From NCBI GenBank assembly GCA_965230425.1, contig CBDDKW010000021.1:1-64000 (forward strand): a stretch of 64,000 bases of DNA. Direction: 5' to 3'. Positions within the stretch are counted from its first letter, which is position 1. The number at the start of each line of letters is the position of its first letter. Below, piece after piece: positions 18,093-26,546 of this stretch. Source of the DNA: CBDDKW01 sp965230425 (GTDB lineage: Bacteria > Pseudomonadota > Gammaproteobacteria > UBA1113). The notes beneath the pieces were generated by a model that was not told the DNA's origin, did not search any database, and saw only the letters and a list, made by a program, of their open reading frames with translations. The translations under genes and the position numbers were made by a program.

Positions 18093-18373
18093 GGTAGCTT
18101 TCCCCTGTTATTAGCTAACTATTACATCCAGTGTGAAGTTATCATATATATCGATTCAATAAAATAGTATAAATTATAGAGTAATTTTTATGCAGGGTCT
18201 ATACTTCAACAGGTAGATTAAATTAAGGTAGAAAACCGAGATATACAGGTGTTATCTGACTTAACTCTATCTTAAACAATAATTTTTTTGCAATACATAG
18301 ATAATTTTCTTTCGTAGAGTGGCTTTTTATTGTATTCTTAGCGGGCTTTTGAGTGTTGTTCACTAATAAGCCT

Positions 18374-18461
18374 GGAGAGGTGGCTGAGTGGTCGAAAGCG
18401 ACGGTCTTGAAAACCGTTGAGGGGCAACCCTCCCAGGGTTCGAATCCCTGCCTCTCCGCCA
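18374..18461 (+). tRNA. serT: tRNA-Ser (anticodon TGA)
   Basis: 88 bases including encoded CCA. The acceptor stem is GGAGAGG / CCTCTCC, the anticodon loop CTTGAAA, there is a long variable arm and a T-arm CAGGGTTCGAATCCCTG. It sits next to yccA, as serT does in E. coli. A 26-bp inverted repeat begins at its last base. Confidence 0.97.
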
Positions 18462-18525
18462 TTTTAATTTTAACCTTGTGTCAAGAGTAAGCGCAGCGAT
18501 CTTGACACAAGGTTAAAATTAAAAT
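18461..18525. repeat. 26-bp perfect inverted repeat abutting the tRNA-Ser 3' end
   Basis: Arm 18461-18486 is the exact reverse complement of 18500-18525, with a 13-base loop (GTAAGCGCAGCGA). The left arm starts with the final A of the tRNA CCA. No T-tract follows, so this is not a standard terminator. The right half, from GTGTCAAGAG on, recurs at 18696 as the head of the second repeat module. Confidence 0.85.
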
Positions 18526-19040
18526 TTGGTGGTAGGCTAGATTTCGAACCCTGGAAGTACTCAGGGTTCGACAAATCGGCAGGAAAGCCGATTTGGACGC
18601 CGCAGGCGCCCCGAAGGGGTGAGGGCCAAGGATGGCCCGAGTCCATCCCTGCCGGCATAAGCCGAAAGTGCCTGCCATCGAAAAGTACATATATAGTGTC
18701 AAGAGTAAGCGCAGCGATCTTGACACAACGTTAAAATTAAAATTTGGTGGTAGGCTAGATTTCGAACCCTGGAAGTACCAGGGTTTGACAAATCGGCAGG
18801 AAAGCCGATTTGGACGCCGCAGGCGCCCCGAAGGGGTGAGGGCCAAGGATGGCCCGAGTCACAAATCGGCAGGAAAGCCGATTTGGACGCCGCAGGCGCC
18901 CCGAAGGGGTGAGGGCCAAGGATGGCCCGAGTCACTAATCGGCAGGAAAGCCGATTTGGACGCCGCAGGCGCCCCGCAGGGGCGAGGGCCAAGGATGGCC
19001 CGAGTCAATCGCTGCTGGCGTAAGCCGAAATTGCCTGCCA
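18478..19040 (+). repeat. Modular hairpin repeat array (candidate CsrA-binding RNA) between tRNA-Ser and uvrY
   Basis: Two modules each have a head, 73-bp units and a tail. Module 1: head from 18478, one unit 18571-18643, tail to about 18680. Module 2: head from 18696, units 18788-18860, 18861-18933 and 18934-19006, tail to about 19040. Each unit folds four hairpins in order: CAAATCGGC-AGGAAA-GCCGATTTG, CGCC-GCA-GGCG, CCCC-GAA-GGGG and GGGCC-AAGGAT-GGCCC. The first and last loops expose AGGA, and CAAGGATG matches the core of the CsrA consensus. Heads contain GTGTCAAGA...TCTTGACAC. Short ORFs in all frames over this stretch are products of the repetition, not genes. No protein gene is supported here. 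Confidence 0.8.
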
Positions 19041-19090
19041 CCAGAATTGTTTTTGCATAAACTCCACACTAACTAGTGAGGTATAAGCAT

Positions 19091-19744
19091 TTGATCAACG
19101 TTATGATAGTAGATGACCATGATTTGGTCCGTCTAGGCATAAAAAAACTATTAGAAGACGCTACAGGCATTAAGGTTGTTGGCGAGGCGAGTAGTGGTGA
19201 AGATGCTATTAAAATTGCACGTGATTGTAATCCCCATGTAGTGCTCATGGATGTGAAAATGCCAGGCATCGGTGGCCTTGAAGCCACGCGCAAATTATTA
19301 CGCCAAGATCCGGATTTAAAAATCCTTGCGGTCACCGCCTTCGATGAAGATCCATTTCCATCCTTATTATTACAAGCCGGTGCTGCAGGCTACCTCACTA
19401 AAGGCGCAGGTGTGGATGAAATGGTTCGAGCAGTGCGTTCAGTGAGTTCAGGCCAACGCTATATCAGCCCTGAAATTGCCCAAAAGCTCGCCCTTAAACA
19501 TTTATCTGATACGGATCGCTCACCATTTGAATTACTTTCAGAGCGGGAATTGCAAGTAGCCATTATGATCACCAGTGGCCAGAAAGTGAATGATATTTCT
19601 GAGAAATTGCATTTAAGCTCCAAAACAGTGAACAGTTACCGATATCGCATTTTCGATAAACTTAAAATTTCCAGCGATGTAGAGCTGACCCATTTAGCCA
19701 TTCGTTATGGTTTAGTAGAGCAGCCAGGTATGCCTTCAGACTAA
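19091..19744 (+). CDS. uvrY: UvrY/GacA/LetA-type response regulator
   Basis: LuxR/NarL-type response regulator of the BarA-UvrY (GacS-GacA, LetS-LetA) system, which activates CsrA-sponge RNAs. The receiver domain has the acidic pair at 8-9 and phospho-Asp54 in VLMDVKMPG. The C-terminal helix-turn-helix (about 150-210) contains LSERELQVAIMITSGQKVND and SSKTVNSYRYRIFDKL. I choose TTG 19091, giving MINVMIVDDHD as in homologues, with GAGG nine bases upstream; GTG 19076 and ATG 19103 are alternatives. It overlaps uvrC by one base, the standard uvrY-uvrC pair. The AGGA hairpin array lies immediately upstream. The sensor kinase is not in this window. Confidence 0.95.
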   Translation: MINVMIVDDHDLVRLGIKKLLEDATGIKVVGEASSGEDAIKIARDCNPHVVLMDVKMPGIGGLEATRKLLRQDPDLKILAVTAFDEDPFPSLLLQAGAAGYLTKGAGVDEMVRAVRSVSSGQRYISPEIAQKLALKHLSDTDRSPFELLSERELQVAIMITSGQKVNDISEKLHLSSKTVNSYRYRIFDKLKISSDVELTHLAIRYGLVEQPGMPSD

Positions 19745-21561
19745 TGTTTGATGCCAACGCGTTCATGTCCCATGTCACCCAACAGCCGGGTGTGTATCGG
19801 ATGTTGGATGAGTCAGGCAAAATTATCTATGTAGGTAAAGCCAAAAATTTAAAAAAACGCTTAAGCAGTTACTTCCGAAAAAACCTTGATAGTACAAAAA
19901 CTAAAGCCCTCGTTAGTCAAATTGCTAATATTGAAATTACCGTCACTTCTTCAGAAAATGAAGCACTTATTCTTGAAAATACCCTCATAAAAAAACATCG
20001 ACCACGTTATAATGTATTATTTCGAGATGATAAATCCTACCCTTATATTTATATTTCCACACAACACACTTTCCCCCGTGTGACATTTCATCGTGGTGCA
20101 CGGCGTGGCAAGGGTAAATATTATGGGCCATATCCCAGTGTGACAGCAGCCCGTGAAAGTTTAAATTTATTACAAAAGCTATTCAAAGTCAGACAATGCC
20201 GCGATAGTTTCTACGCTAACCGCAGTCGTCCTTGTTTACAGTATCAAATTAAACGTTGCACAGCGCCTTGTGTGGGCCTCATTGACGCAGAGCAATACGC
20301 CAGCGATGTGAAACATACGCAAATGTTTTTAGAGGGCAAAGAACAGCATGTCATCGAAGAGTTGGCAAAACGTATGGATATTGCTGCTGCTGAGCTTGAT
20401 TATGAAACGGCGGCTGTCTATCGCGATCAAATGATTAAGCTGCGCAAAGTACAAGAAGATCAATATGTCAGTGGTGAAAAGGGTGAGGTGGATGTCATTG
20501 CCCTAGCTATGCAAAATAATGCAGCTTGCGTACAGGTGTTGTTTATTCGTGGTGGTCATTTGTTAGGAAATAAAGGCTTTTTCCCTGTATTACCTGCTGG
20601 TACTAGCCGTGAAGACATTCTGGCTGAATTCTTACCGCAATACTATTTGCACAATCAACATCAACAGGGCTTGCCACGAGAAATTATCATTGCAGAAAAG
20701 TGTCCCGAGCAAACCTGGATTGCCAATGCCTTGTGTGAACAATTACAACAACCCATTAAAATTACCACGAATGTGCGTAGCCAGCGTGCCCAATGGGTAA
20801 AATTAGCAAGTAAAAATGCACAGTTGGCGCTAGCGAGCCATATTGCTGATAAAGCAACGAATCATCAACGCTTATGCGCATTAGCCGAAGCATTGCAATT
20901 AGACAGCATTCCGCAGCGATTAGAGTGTTTTGATATCAGTCATAGTATGGGTGAAGCAACAGTGGCTTCCTGTGTTGTCTTTGATAGTAATGGGCCCGTG
21001 AAAGCAGACTATCGACGTTATAACATTCGTGATATTACCCCAGGTGATGATTATGCGGCCATGCAACAGGCGCTCACACGTCGTTATACAAAGTTAAAAG
21101 AAGGTGAAGCGAAGCTGCCCGATGTCTTATTAATTGATGGTGGTAAAGGCCAGTTATCTCAAGCGGAGAAGGTGCTGGAAGAATTACAAGTTACTGGTGT
21201 GACGTTGATCGGTGTGGCGAAAGGCGAGGGCCGTAAGCCAGGCTTAGAAACCTTGTTCTGTGGTGATGATAAGCAAGGTCTCCAACTTGAGAGTTCCTCT
21301 GCTGCATTACATATTATCCAATATATTCGTGATGAGGCTCACCGTTTTGCGATTACTGGGCATCGGCAACAGCGCGATAAAAAACGTAAACAATCACTTC
21401 TAGAAGGGATCCCTGGTGTTGGTAGTAAGCGTCGACAAGCTTTATTGCGTCACTTCGGTGGTATGCGTGAGGTTGCACAGGCTAGTGTTCATGAGTTAGC
21501 AAAGGCACCTGGTATAAGCGAAGCAATTGCGCAAACTATTTATGACCATTTACATGGTTGA
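19744..21561 (+). CDS. uvrC: Excinuclease ABC subunit C
   Basis: Makes both incisions in UvrABC nucleotide excision repair. 605 residues. The N-terminal GIY-YIG nuclease (GVYRMLDESGKIIYVGKAKNL region, about 15-95) is followed by a Cys-containing linker (CLQYQIKRCTAPCVG), a UVR motif (about 205-240), the RNase H-like second nuclease (ECFDISHSMGEATVASCVVF, VLLIDGGKGQ) and a C-terminal double helix-hairpin-helix (LEGIPGVGSKRRQALLRHFG). Start and upstream stop overlap as TAATG. All domains are intact. Confidence 0.97.
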   Translation: MFDANAFMSHVTQQPGVYRMLDESGKIIYVGKAKNLKKRLSSYFRKNLDSTKTKALVSQIANIEITVTSSENEALILENTLIKKHRPRYNVLFRDDKSYPYIYISTQHTFPRVTFHRGARRGKGKYYGPYPSVTAARESLNLLQKLFKVRQCRDSFYANRSRPCLQYQIKRCTAPCVGLIDAEQYASDVKHTQMFLEGKEQHVIEELAKRMDIAAAELDYETAAVYRDQMIKLRKVQEDQYVSGEKGEVDVIALAMQNNAACVQVLFIRGGHLLGNKGFFPVLPAGTSREDILAEFLPQYYLHNQHQQGLPREIIIAEKCPEQTWIANALCEQLQQPIKITTNVRSQRAQWVKLASKNAQLALASHIADKATNHQRLCALAEALQLDSIPQRLECFDISHSMGEATVASCVVFDSNGPVKADYRRYNIRDITPGDDYAAMQQALTRRYTKLKEGEAKLPDVLLIDGGKGQLSQAEKVLEELQVTGVTLIGVAKGEGRKPGLETLFCGDDKQGLQLESSSAALHIIQYIRDEAHRFAITGHRQQRDKKRKQSLLEGIPGVGSKRRQALLRHFGGMREVAQASVHELAKAPGISEAIAQTIYDHLHG

Positions 21562-21814
21562 GCGGATTATTGCGTGCAGTTTGCATTGCTGCACAGACGA
21601 GATGTTATACGCAAGTTTTGTCGGTGTGTGAGTGGCACATCGGTTAGTTTTTATACGTATTTTTAGCTAGTGTGGAAATAATTAGCAAGTCTGCTGGCTA
21701 CAGGCTTTGCTAGCCATAGCCAGTGTTTATTGCCCGTAAGGATTGCAAGGCTAGAGACTTCCTGATACCGTTAGCTCTGATGGATTCATCCGCATAGGGA
21801 TACATAAATAGTAC

Positions 21815-22366
21815 ATGAATATACCAAATTCACTGACATGGTTAAGAATTGCCTTAATCCCAATCTTAGTTGTAATGTTCTATTTACCCATGCGTTGGGC
21901 GCACATTGTCACGGCGGCTATTTTCTTAATTGCAAGTATTACTGATTGGCTTGATGGCTTTTTAGCCCGACATTTACACCAAACCTCACGTCTAGGCGCA
22001 TTCTTGGATCCTGTGGCTGATAAATTGATCATTGTTACAGCATTGCTGCTCATCGTGGCTGAGTCTAATTTTCCCTTTCTTGCAATCCCAACTGCGGTGA
22101 TTGTCGGGCGTGAAATTGTGATTTCTGCCTTGCGTGAATGGATGGCGGAAGTAGGCAAACGTACCAGTGTTGCGGTAAGCTTCATTGGTAAGGTAAAGAC
22201 TTTTATTCAAATGTTAGCTATTTTCTTACTGTTGCTGGGCCGGCCTGATTCTGGTTATCCAATGATTGGCTTAGCTGGTTATATTATGCTCTATATCGCC
22301 ACCGCATTGACTCTATGGTCGATGTGTTATTACTTAAAAAGCGCTTGGAGTGAATTGACTGCTTAA
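21815..22366 (+). CDS. pgsA: CDP-diacylglycerol-glycerol-3-phosphate 3-phosphatidyltransferase
   Basis: Makes phosphatidylglycerophosphate, the committed step to phosphatidylglycerol, in the inner membrane. 183 residues with several membrane helices. The CDP-alcohol phosphotransferase motif is complete: DWLDGFLAR then GAFLDPVADK (about 43-69). The uvrC-pgsA-tRNA order is conserved. The 253 bases between uvrC and pgsA hold only an imperfect stem (CTGGCTA ... TAGCC) and no gene. Confidence 0.96.
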   Translation: MNIPNSLTWLRIALIPILVVMFYLPMRWAHIVTAAIFLIASITDWLDGFLARHLHQTSRLGAFLDPVADKLIIVTALLLIVAESNFPFLAIPTAVIVGREIVISALREWMAEVGKRTSVAVSFIGKVKTFIQMLAIFLLLLGRPDSGYPMIGLAGYIMLYIATALTLWSMCYYLKSAWSELTA

Positions 22367-22516
22367 TTAGTAGCCAAACTGTTATTGATTGTCTCTATTT
22401 TTACCCGTAAGTCTATGGTCAGTTCCCCCCAGCTCATTGAAAATAAACATTTTTCTAAAAACTGATTCTGCTGCTTGACACAGGTCTTTGGATCTATAAA
22501 ATAGCCTCTCTCGTGT

Positions 22517-22592
<76 letters not shown>

Positions 22593-22681
22593 AAGCTTAT
22601 ATGCATGGCAGTAAGCAGCTAAAACATTAAGTGTTTTTAGCCATAAACTAGCATGCAAGGCAGGTCACAACGTATCACTGT

Positions 22682-22755
22682 GGCTGAGTGGCAGAGTGGT
22701 TATGCAGCGGCCTGCAAAGCCGTTGACGTCGGTTCGATTCCGGCCTCAGCCTCCA
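22682..22755 (+). tRNA. cysT: tRNA-Cys (anticodon GCA)
   Basis: 74 bases with encoded CCA. The acceptor stem is GGCTGAG / CTCAGCC, the discriminator is U as required for tRNA-Cys, and the anticodon loop is CTGCAAA. Confidence 0.96.
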
Positions 22756-22778
22756 ATATATATGATGTTTCTAGACAT

Positions 22779-22866
22779 GCCCAGGTGGCGAAATTGGTAG
22801 ACGCAAGGGACTTAAAATCCCTCGGTATTTGATACCGTGCCGGTTCGACTCCGGCCCTGGGCACCA
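22779..22866 (+). tRNA. leuZ: tRNA-Leu (anticodon TAA)
   Basis: 88 bases with encoded CCA. The acceptor stem is GCCCAGG / CCTGGGC, the anticodon loop contains TAA, there is a long variable arm (CTCGGTATTTGATACCGT) and an A discriminator. Its CCA end overlaps the first unit of a REP-like repeat. Confidence 0.97.
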
Positions 22867-22980
22867 TCCTACGCTCTTGCGAGCTTCGGATGGCACGCCA
22901 TCTTACGCTAGCTAAAGCTAGCTCCGGGCGGCACGCCATCCTACGGGTCTTTCGGGTCTTTCCCATATCCGGAGGCACCA
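22864..22980. repeat. Three REP-like hairpin units after tRNA-Leu
   Basis: Successive units start with CCATCYTACG and end with GGCAC: 22864-22897, 22898-22935 and 22936-22980. Stems include CCATCC / GGATGG (22864-22869 with 22888-22893) and GCTAGCT-AA-AGCTAGC (22907-22922). The unit boundaries (GGCACGCCAT, GGCACCA) imitate the 3' end of the tRNA-Leu (GGGCACCAT). Confidence 0.7.
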
Positions 22981-23423
22981 ATTAACCGCACAATACTCTA
23001 AAACGCATTCTGTAATTCTCGATATTACGGCTCTTTTTTGCATAAATTTTACCGAGAGAGGTGAGCTAACCCTATTATTTAGGGGGCCTGTACTCTGAAA
23101 ATAACTCTGAAGCTACTCTGAAGTCTACTTTGCAGAGTAGTTTCTGAGCTGTGTGTATTTTTTACATAATTTTTATTATTTACACACATAGAGTTCGGTT
23201 TGGGTCTTTTCTATTAAAGCGTAAAATTTAAAAATGCTATAATTTAATGTCTTGACATTTAATAAATAAGCACTAGAATCATTCGCAAGGTTTTGTAATA
23301 TCCTGTTTAGCCGTCCGCATTGGCAAATATTACTAAAAAATTATCATATCAAAGCAATATAAATTTACTTGTGACATGTGTATATAAGCGGACTGTATAA
23401 CGCTCATGTTATAGGAGAAATTT
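22981..23423. other. Intergenic stretch without a gene; one candidate promoter
   Basis: About 440 bases, AT-rich. It has three closely spaced ACTCTGAA direct repeats near 23090-23125 and an 8-bp inverted repeat CTACTCTG / CAGAGTAG just after. TTGACA at 23252-23257 with TAGAAT at 23274-23279 (16-base spacer) is a plausible sigma-70 promoter for the gene at 23424. No coding sequence is supported. Confidence 0.5.
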
Positions 23424-23906
23424 ATGTTGTTAAACTACCTAATTCTACATTCCACTGTTTTGTCTTGCGTTTTTATTTTGTTAATTGTTATTTTTAAGCA
23501 GCAGCCTCTTAAAGTCAGCTTGATTCAATCATGGCAATTCATCGCTCTCTTATACAAAATCTTAAAAACGAGTATGAGATCGTTTAATACAAAGTCTGAT
23601 ATGTTAGTGGTTATTCGTCTTGAATTAGAGCACTGTAAGGAGCTGTTACAAAAATTTCTCATCAATCACGATTGTGTGGAATTCCGTGCAGATCAATATC
23701 AGCTTATAATGAAAAAGTTATTGCAACTGAGAAATTATTATATTCTATTTATTGAAAATAGTTGTACGCTATTAGCTTATCAGATAACGCTTAATAATTT
23801 AAATTTATTGATCGAATTGCTCAATATTACAAAAGGTAATGATGGAAGTTATTTGATATATTTACAGTTGCTTGATCATATTAATCTGTACTTGTCAAAA
23901 CAATAG
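23424..23906 (+). CDS. Unrecognised membrane-anchored protein
   Basis: 160 residues of unknown family. A hydrophobic N-terminal segment (about 3-26) looks like a signal anchor. The rest is helical and Leu-rich, with repeated Leu-Leu-Asn spacing. A good ribosome-binding site (AGGAGA) precedes ATG 23424. Base composition is more AT-rich than the tRNA and housekeeping flanks, suggesting accessory DNA. It is followed after two bases by another unknown gene in the same direction. I assign no function. Confidence 0.6.
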   Translation: MLLNYLILHSTVLSCVFILLIVIFKQQPLKVSLIQSWQFIALLYKILKTSMRSFNTKSDMLVVIRLELEHCKELLQKFLINHDCVEFRADQYQLIMKKLLQLRNYYILFIENSCTLLAYQITLNNLNLLIELLNITKGNDGSYLIYLQLLDHINLYLSKQ

Positions 23907-23908
23907 TC

Positions 23909-24376
23909 ATGAGGGAAAGAATAGTGAAAAAGTCATTTGACCATATGTATGACCTTTACAGATATTCTGCTCAGCAAGCACTTGCATACTATAATTTGGC
24001 AGAAGCAGATCAGTTAATTAAATTAAAACAGAAATACAGTGCTGTATTAGATGTTGGTAGGCCTATTAAACTGAAAGATATTTTTAACTGTTATGCGTAT
24101 GATAATGGGTTCACAGAGTGGCGATATTATAAGAGCGCAACCGATAATTTAATTGAAAAACTGTACCTTGAAAAAGATAGTCTTAAGTGTAAAGATATTG
24201 TTAGTTTGGGGAGACTGAATTTTTCAAATTTGTGCTTTGAACTGAAGAAGAAGGATGTGTTTAGCGATGCTTTGTATCGGCTTAACAACGTTTTGACTCA
24301 GTTACCAGGAGCTATATTCTGTAATTCAATTTTGATACGGTATAGTCCATATCTGAGGGATCGGCTCAAATATTAA
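23909..24376 (+). CDS. Unrecognised protein, 3' end abutting an IS4 element
   Basis: 155 residues of unknown function. A segment near 56-78 (KLKDIFNCYAYDNGFTEWRY) resembles the short helical G-F-x-x-W motif common in small plasmid and accessory proteins; this is a loose likeness only. Its last codons and stop (24374-24376) lie in the presumed terminal repeat of the IS4 element, so the natural C-terminus was probably replaced by the insertion. It starts 2 bases after the previous unknown gene and is likely co-transcribed with it. Confidence 0.5.
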   Translation: MRERIVKKSFDHMYDLYRYSAQQALAYYNLAEADQLIKLKQKYSAVLDVGRPIKLKDIFNCYAYDNGFTEWRYYKSATDNLIEKLYLEKDSLKCKDIVSLGRLNFSNLCFELKKKDVFSDALYRLNNVLTQLPGAIFCNSILIRYSPYLRDRLKY

Positions 24377-25630
24377 CATAAGAAGCCTCATAACAGTAAG
24401 TATTAATCTGTTTAATAGATTGTATAAAGTCGGCTTTATACAATCGCAACCTCTGTCCATGTTTACATACTGCATCACATGCTAAAGTGATGACAGATAA
24501 TACATTCCTATGTCGAATAGTATTTGCTTGATAATGCCTACTTTGATTATTTTTTCGCAAAGCCAAACTAATAAGCCAGCATAACAATGTGGCTATCGCA
24601 GCAATCAGTAAAAGCATAGCTAATCTTACTGGATTACGTGTTCCTGAAAATTTTAGACCAAAACCATATTTAGGATCTTTTATGTCACGAAACTCTTCTT
24701 CAATTTCCATTCTTTTCTGATACAATTTAATTACTTTTTGGCCATTACATTGCTCAGGCGGTAATGATGTAATTATCAAAAAAGGTTCTCGATGGCTTTT
24801 AGAGTGTGCTTTACTTACTGCTTGTTGGCAGGACTTCTTGTCATAGGCATTTAAGCGTTTTCTTCCTTTGATTTTCCCTTTATACAAATACATATGGCTC
24901 TCTATCTGCTTGCTTTTAGGAAATAATACCTTGCCTATATATTGGACTTTGGCATTGGCTTCATTGTATAACTCATAGGTATTCCCCCATGTCTGTGTGC
25001 GCGAATCATAAAAATTATTATTATTTCTTACACGTCCTAAATAGTGCCATCCCATTGATTCAACTTTTTTAAACCAAGGGGTTCTAAATCCTGCATCTGT
25101 AATAATTAATGGGCAACAATGTTCAGGAAGCACCGCTTTTAATGTGTCTAAAAAGCGATTGTGAATATCGTTGTTTTTTTCTTTTACTCGTGGGTGCACT
25201 TCTTCATAAATCGTTAGGGAACGACCCTCGGCATTAACACTAGCGCGTAAACAATAGTTGTCATGGCTAGAGGTAGTACTCCAATCTACGCTAATCGATG
25301 GGTTCATCAAACCAGATAATATGATACGCGCTCTTGCTTTATAAATCTCTGGAATATGCGCATGAATTTTCTTATTGCCAATCAACCGGTCTAACTTACG
25401 AATGCCATTTTTATTTGTACAATCACCCTTCACATGTTTACCTAGTTGACTGATATTTAATCGTTTACACCGAATAAGGCTGTCGGCTGCATTGACTAAG
25501 GCTATGAGTCTTTTTAAATGGAAATCGGGTAGTGCTTTTCTCAATAATTTCTGTAACAATACAGGTGCGTGCATGAGTGCCTCCTTAAATCGTTTTTGTG
25601 GTGAAAACAGATATTTGATCAGAGTCGCTC
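24355..25630 (-). mobile_element. IS4-family insertion sequence
   Basis: About 1.28 kb with one transposase gene on the minus strand. Possible imperfect terminal repeats are 24355-24373 and 25611-25630 (reverse complement), sharing TCAAATAT and about 16 of 20 positions with one gap. No clear target duplication is visible beyond them, so the exact ends are uncertain. Confidence 0.7.
24366..25574 (-). CDS. IS4-family transposase
   Basis: 402 residues, intact. The DDE catalytic residues appear as Asp in SVDWSTTS (about 117), Asp in IITDAGFR (about 162), and the YREK signature YQKRMEIEEEFRDIK, which has the exact Y-(2)-R-(3)-E-(6)-K spacing of the IS4 family. The stop codon lies within the left terminal repeat. 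An intact frame suggests recent or ongoing mobility. Confidence 0.93.
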   Translation of the reverse strand: MHAPVLLQKLLRKALPDFHLKRLIALVNAADSLIRCKRLNISQLGKHVKGDCTNKNGIRKLDRLIGNKKIHAHIPEIYKARARIILSGLMNPSISVDWSTTSSHDNYCLRASVNAEGRSLTIYEEVHPRVKEKNNDIHNRFLDTLKAVLPEHCCPLIITDAGFRTPWFKKVESMGWHYLGRVRNNNNFYDSRTQTWGNTYELYNEANAKVQYIGKVLFPKSKQIESHMYLYKGKIKGRKRLNAYDKKSCQQAVSKAHSKSHREPFLIITSLPPEQCNGQKVIKLYQKRMEIEEEFRDIKDPKYGFGLKFSGTRNPVRLAMLLLIAAIATLLCWLISLALRKNNQSRHYQANTIRHRNVLSVITLACDAVCKHGQRLRLYKADFIQSIKQINTYCYEASYVNI

Positions 25631-26428
25631 ATGCATGTCAACAACAATCCCTTGATTATTAATCGGTTTCTTTGGGATTTTGAGCCGATACGTCAGAGTC
25701 CATATGATGACAATATTCAAGGTGGCAATTATGATTATTCAGTTATGAGTGGTATTCCAGATTATATTAAAGGCTGTTGGCATGTTAGCCCGTTAGTAAT
25801 GTATAAAACTGTTTCTTGGCGTTTTGATTGTCAGCAAGCACACTTTATAAATACAAGTTTTGTAAATACGATTGCTACGGGTACGTATGCGCGTTTTACA
25901 GTATTTATTAACTGTAATTTAATAGAGAGCATTATTTCTGGATCAAATTTATTCCAAGCTAAAATTATTAACTGTAATTTACAGAATGCAGAGATGATGT
26001 TTTGTGACTTGGGGCTGTGTACTATAGTTAATTCCAATTTTAAAGGTACAAACTTATATGGTGCACGTTTGCCTAGAGACCCAGATATGCTTGTAAACCA
26101 CAACACAACATTCTTTGATGGGACTAGGATTGATGGTAAGCTGAACAATCTAGTCGAAATTGAAAAAGGTATTAAAACGAGAACAGGTGATGAAGTCTGG
26201 TTTAAATGTCCCAATGGTTGTAGTTGGAAGAAGAGCATCAGTGAATTTTTACATATGCCTAAGTGTAATATTTGTTGCCCTAGTCCTTTATTGCCACTAA
26301 GAAAGTTTACGTATAATTTGGAGCGTAAGATGACAAATGACAACTTACAATTGAGTGACTTTCTATCACCCGTGAATTTTCTATTAAACAATTATAATAT
26401 CAATCAATATAGGGAACATTGTCTATAG
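25631..26428 (+). CDS. Pentapeptide-repeat-like protein, possibly 5' truncated by the IS4 element
   Basis: 265 residues. The middle (about 70-150) is a short right-handed beta-helix of pentapeptide repeats (FVNTI, FINCN, FQAKI, LQNAE, FKGTN). A Cys-rich region follows (CPNGCSW ... CNICCP, about 195-222) that could bind zinc. The ATG lies at the very edge of the IS4 element, with an in-frame stop 15 bases upstream inside the IS and no convincing ribosome-binding site. The natural start may therefore have been lost. It may have been one locus with the gene left of the IS. Function unknown. Confidence 0.6.
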   Translation: MHVNNNPLIINRFLWDFEPIRQSPYDDNIQGGNYDYSVMSGIPDYIKGCWHVSPLVMYKTVSWRFDCQQAHFINTSFVNTIATGTYARFTVFINCNLIESIISGSNLFQAKIINCNLQNAEMMFCDLGLCTIVNSNFKGTNLYGARLPRDPDMLVNHNTTFFDGTRIDGKLNNLVEIEKGIKTRTGDEVWFKCPNGCSWKKSISEFLHMPKCNICCPSPLLPLRKFTYNLERKMTNDNLQLSDFLSPVNFLLNNYNINQYREHCL

Positions 26429-26546
26429 TTTTGTGTGGTAAAACACTGAGAATTATGGTGGTGGCAAAGGCATTGTCAAGTTGCGGCTTTATGGCTAATA
26501 TTTATATCATTAATTTCAACTTCAGAAAATTTAAGGCTTATATTCT

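Noticed and set aside
18223..18462. Minus-strand ORF of 79 residues overlapping tRNA-Ser
   Set aside because: Its N-terminus is the translated complement of the tRNA; no independent coding evidence.
18481..19060. Several overlapping ORFs of 60-142 residues on both strands between tRNA-Ser and uvrY
   Set aside because: They repeat the same peptide because the DNA itself is a tandem hairpin repeat; no ribosome-binding sites, and frames are open on both strands.
22700..22981. Minus-strand ORF of 93 residues over the tRNA cluster
   Set aside because: Overlaps tRNA-Cys and tRNA-Leu; a known annotation artefact over tRNA genes.
25831..26391. 186-residue minus-strand ORF
   Set aside because: Antisense to the pentapeptide-repeat gene, whose repeat pattern is coherent; no ribosome-binding site for the antisense frame.
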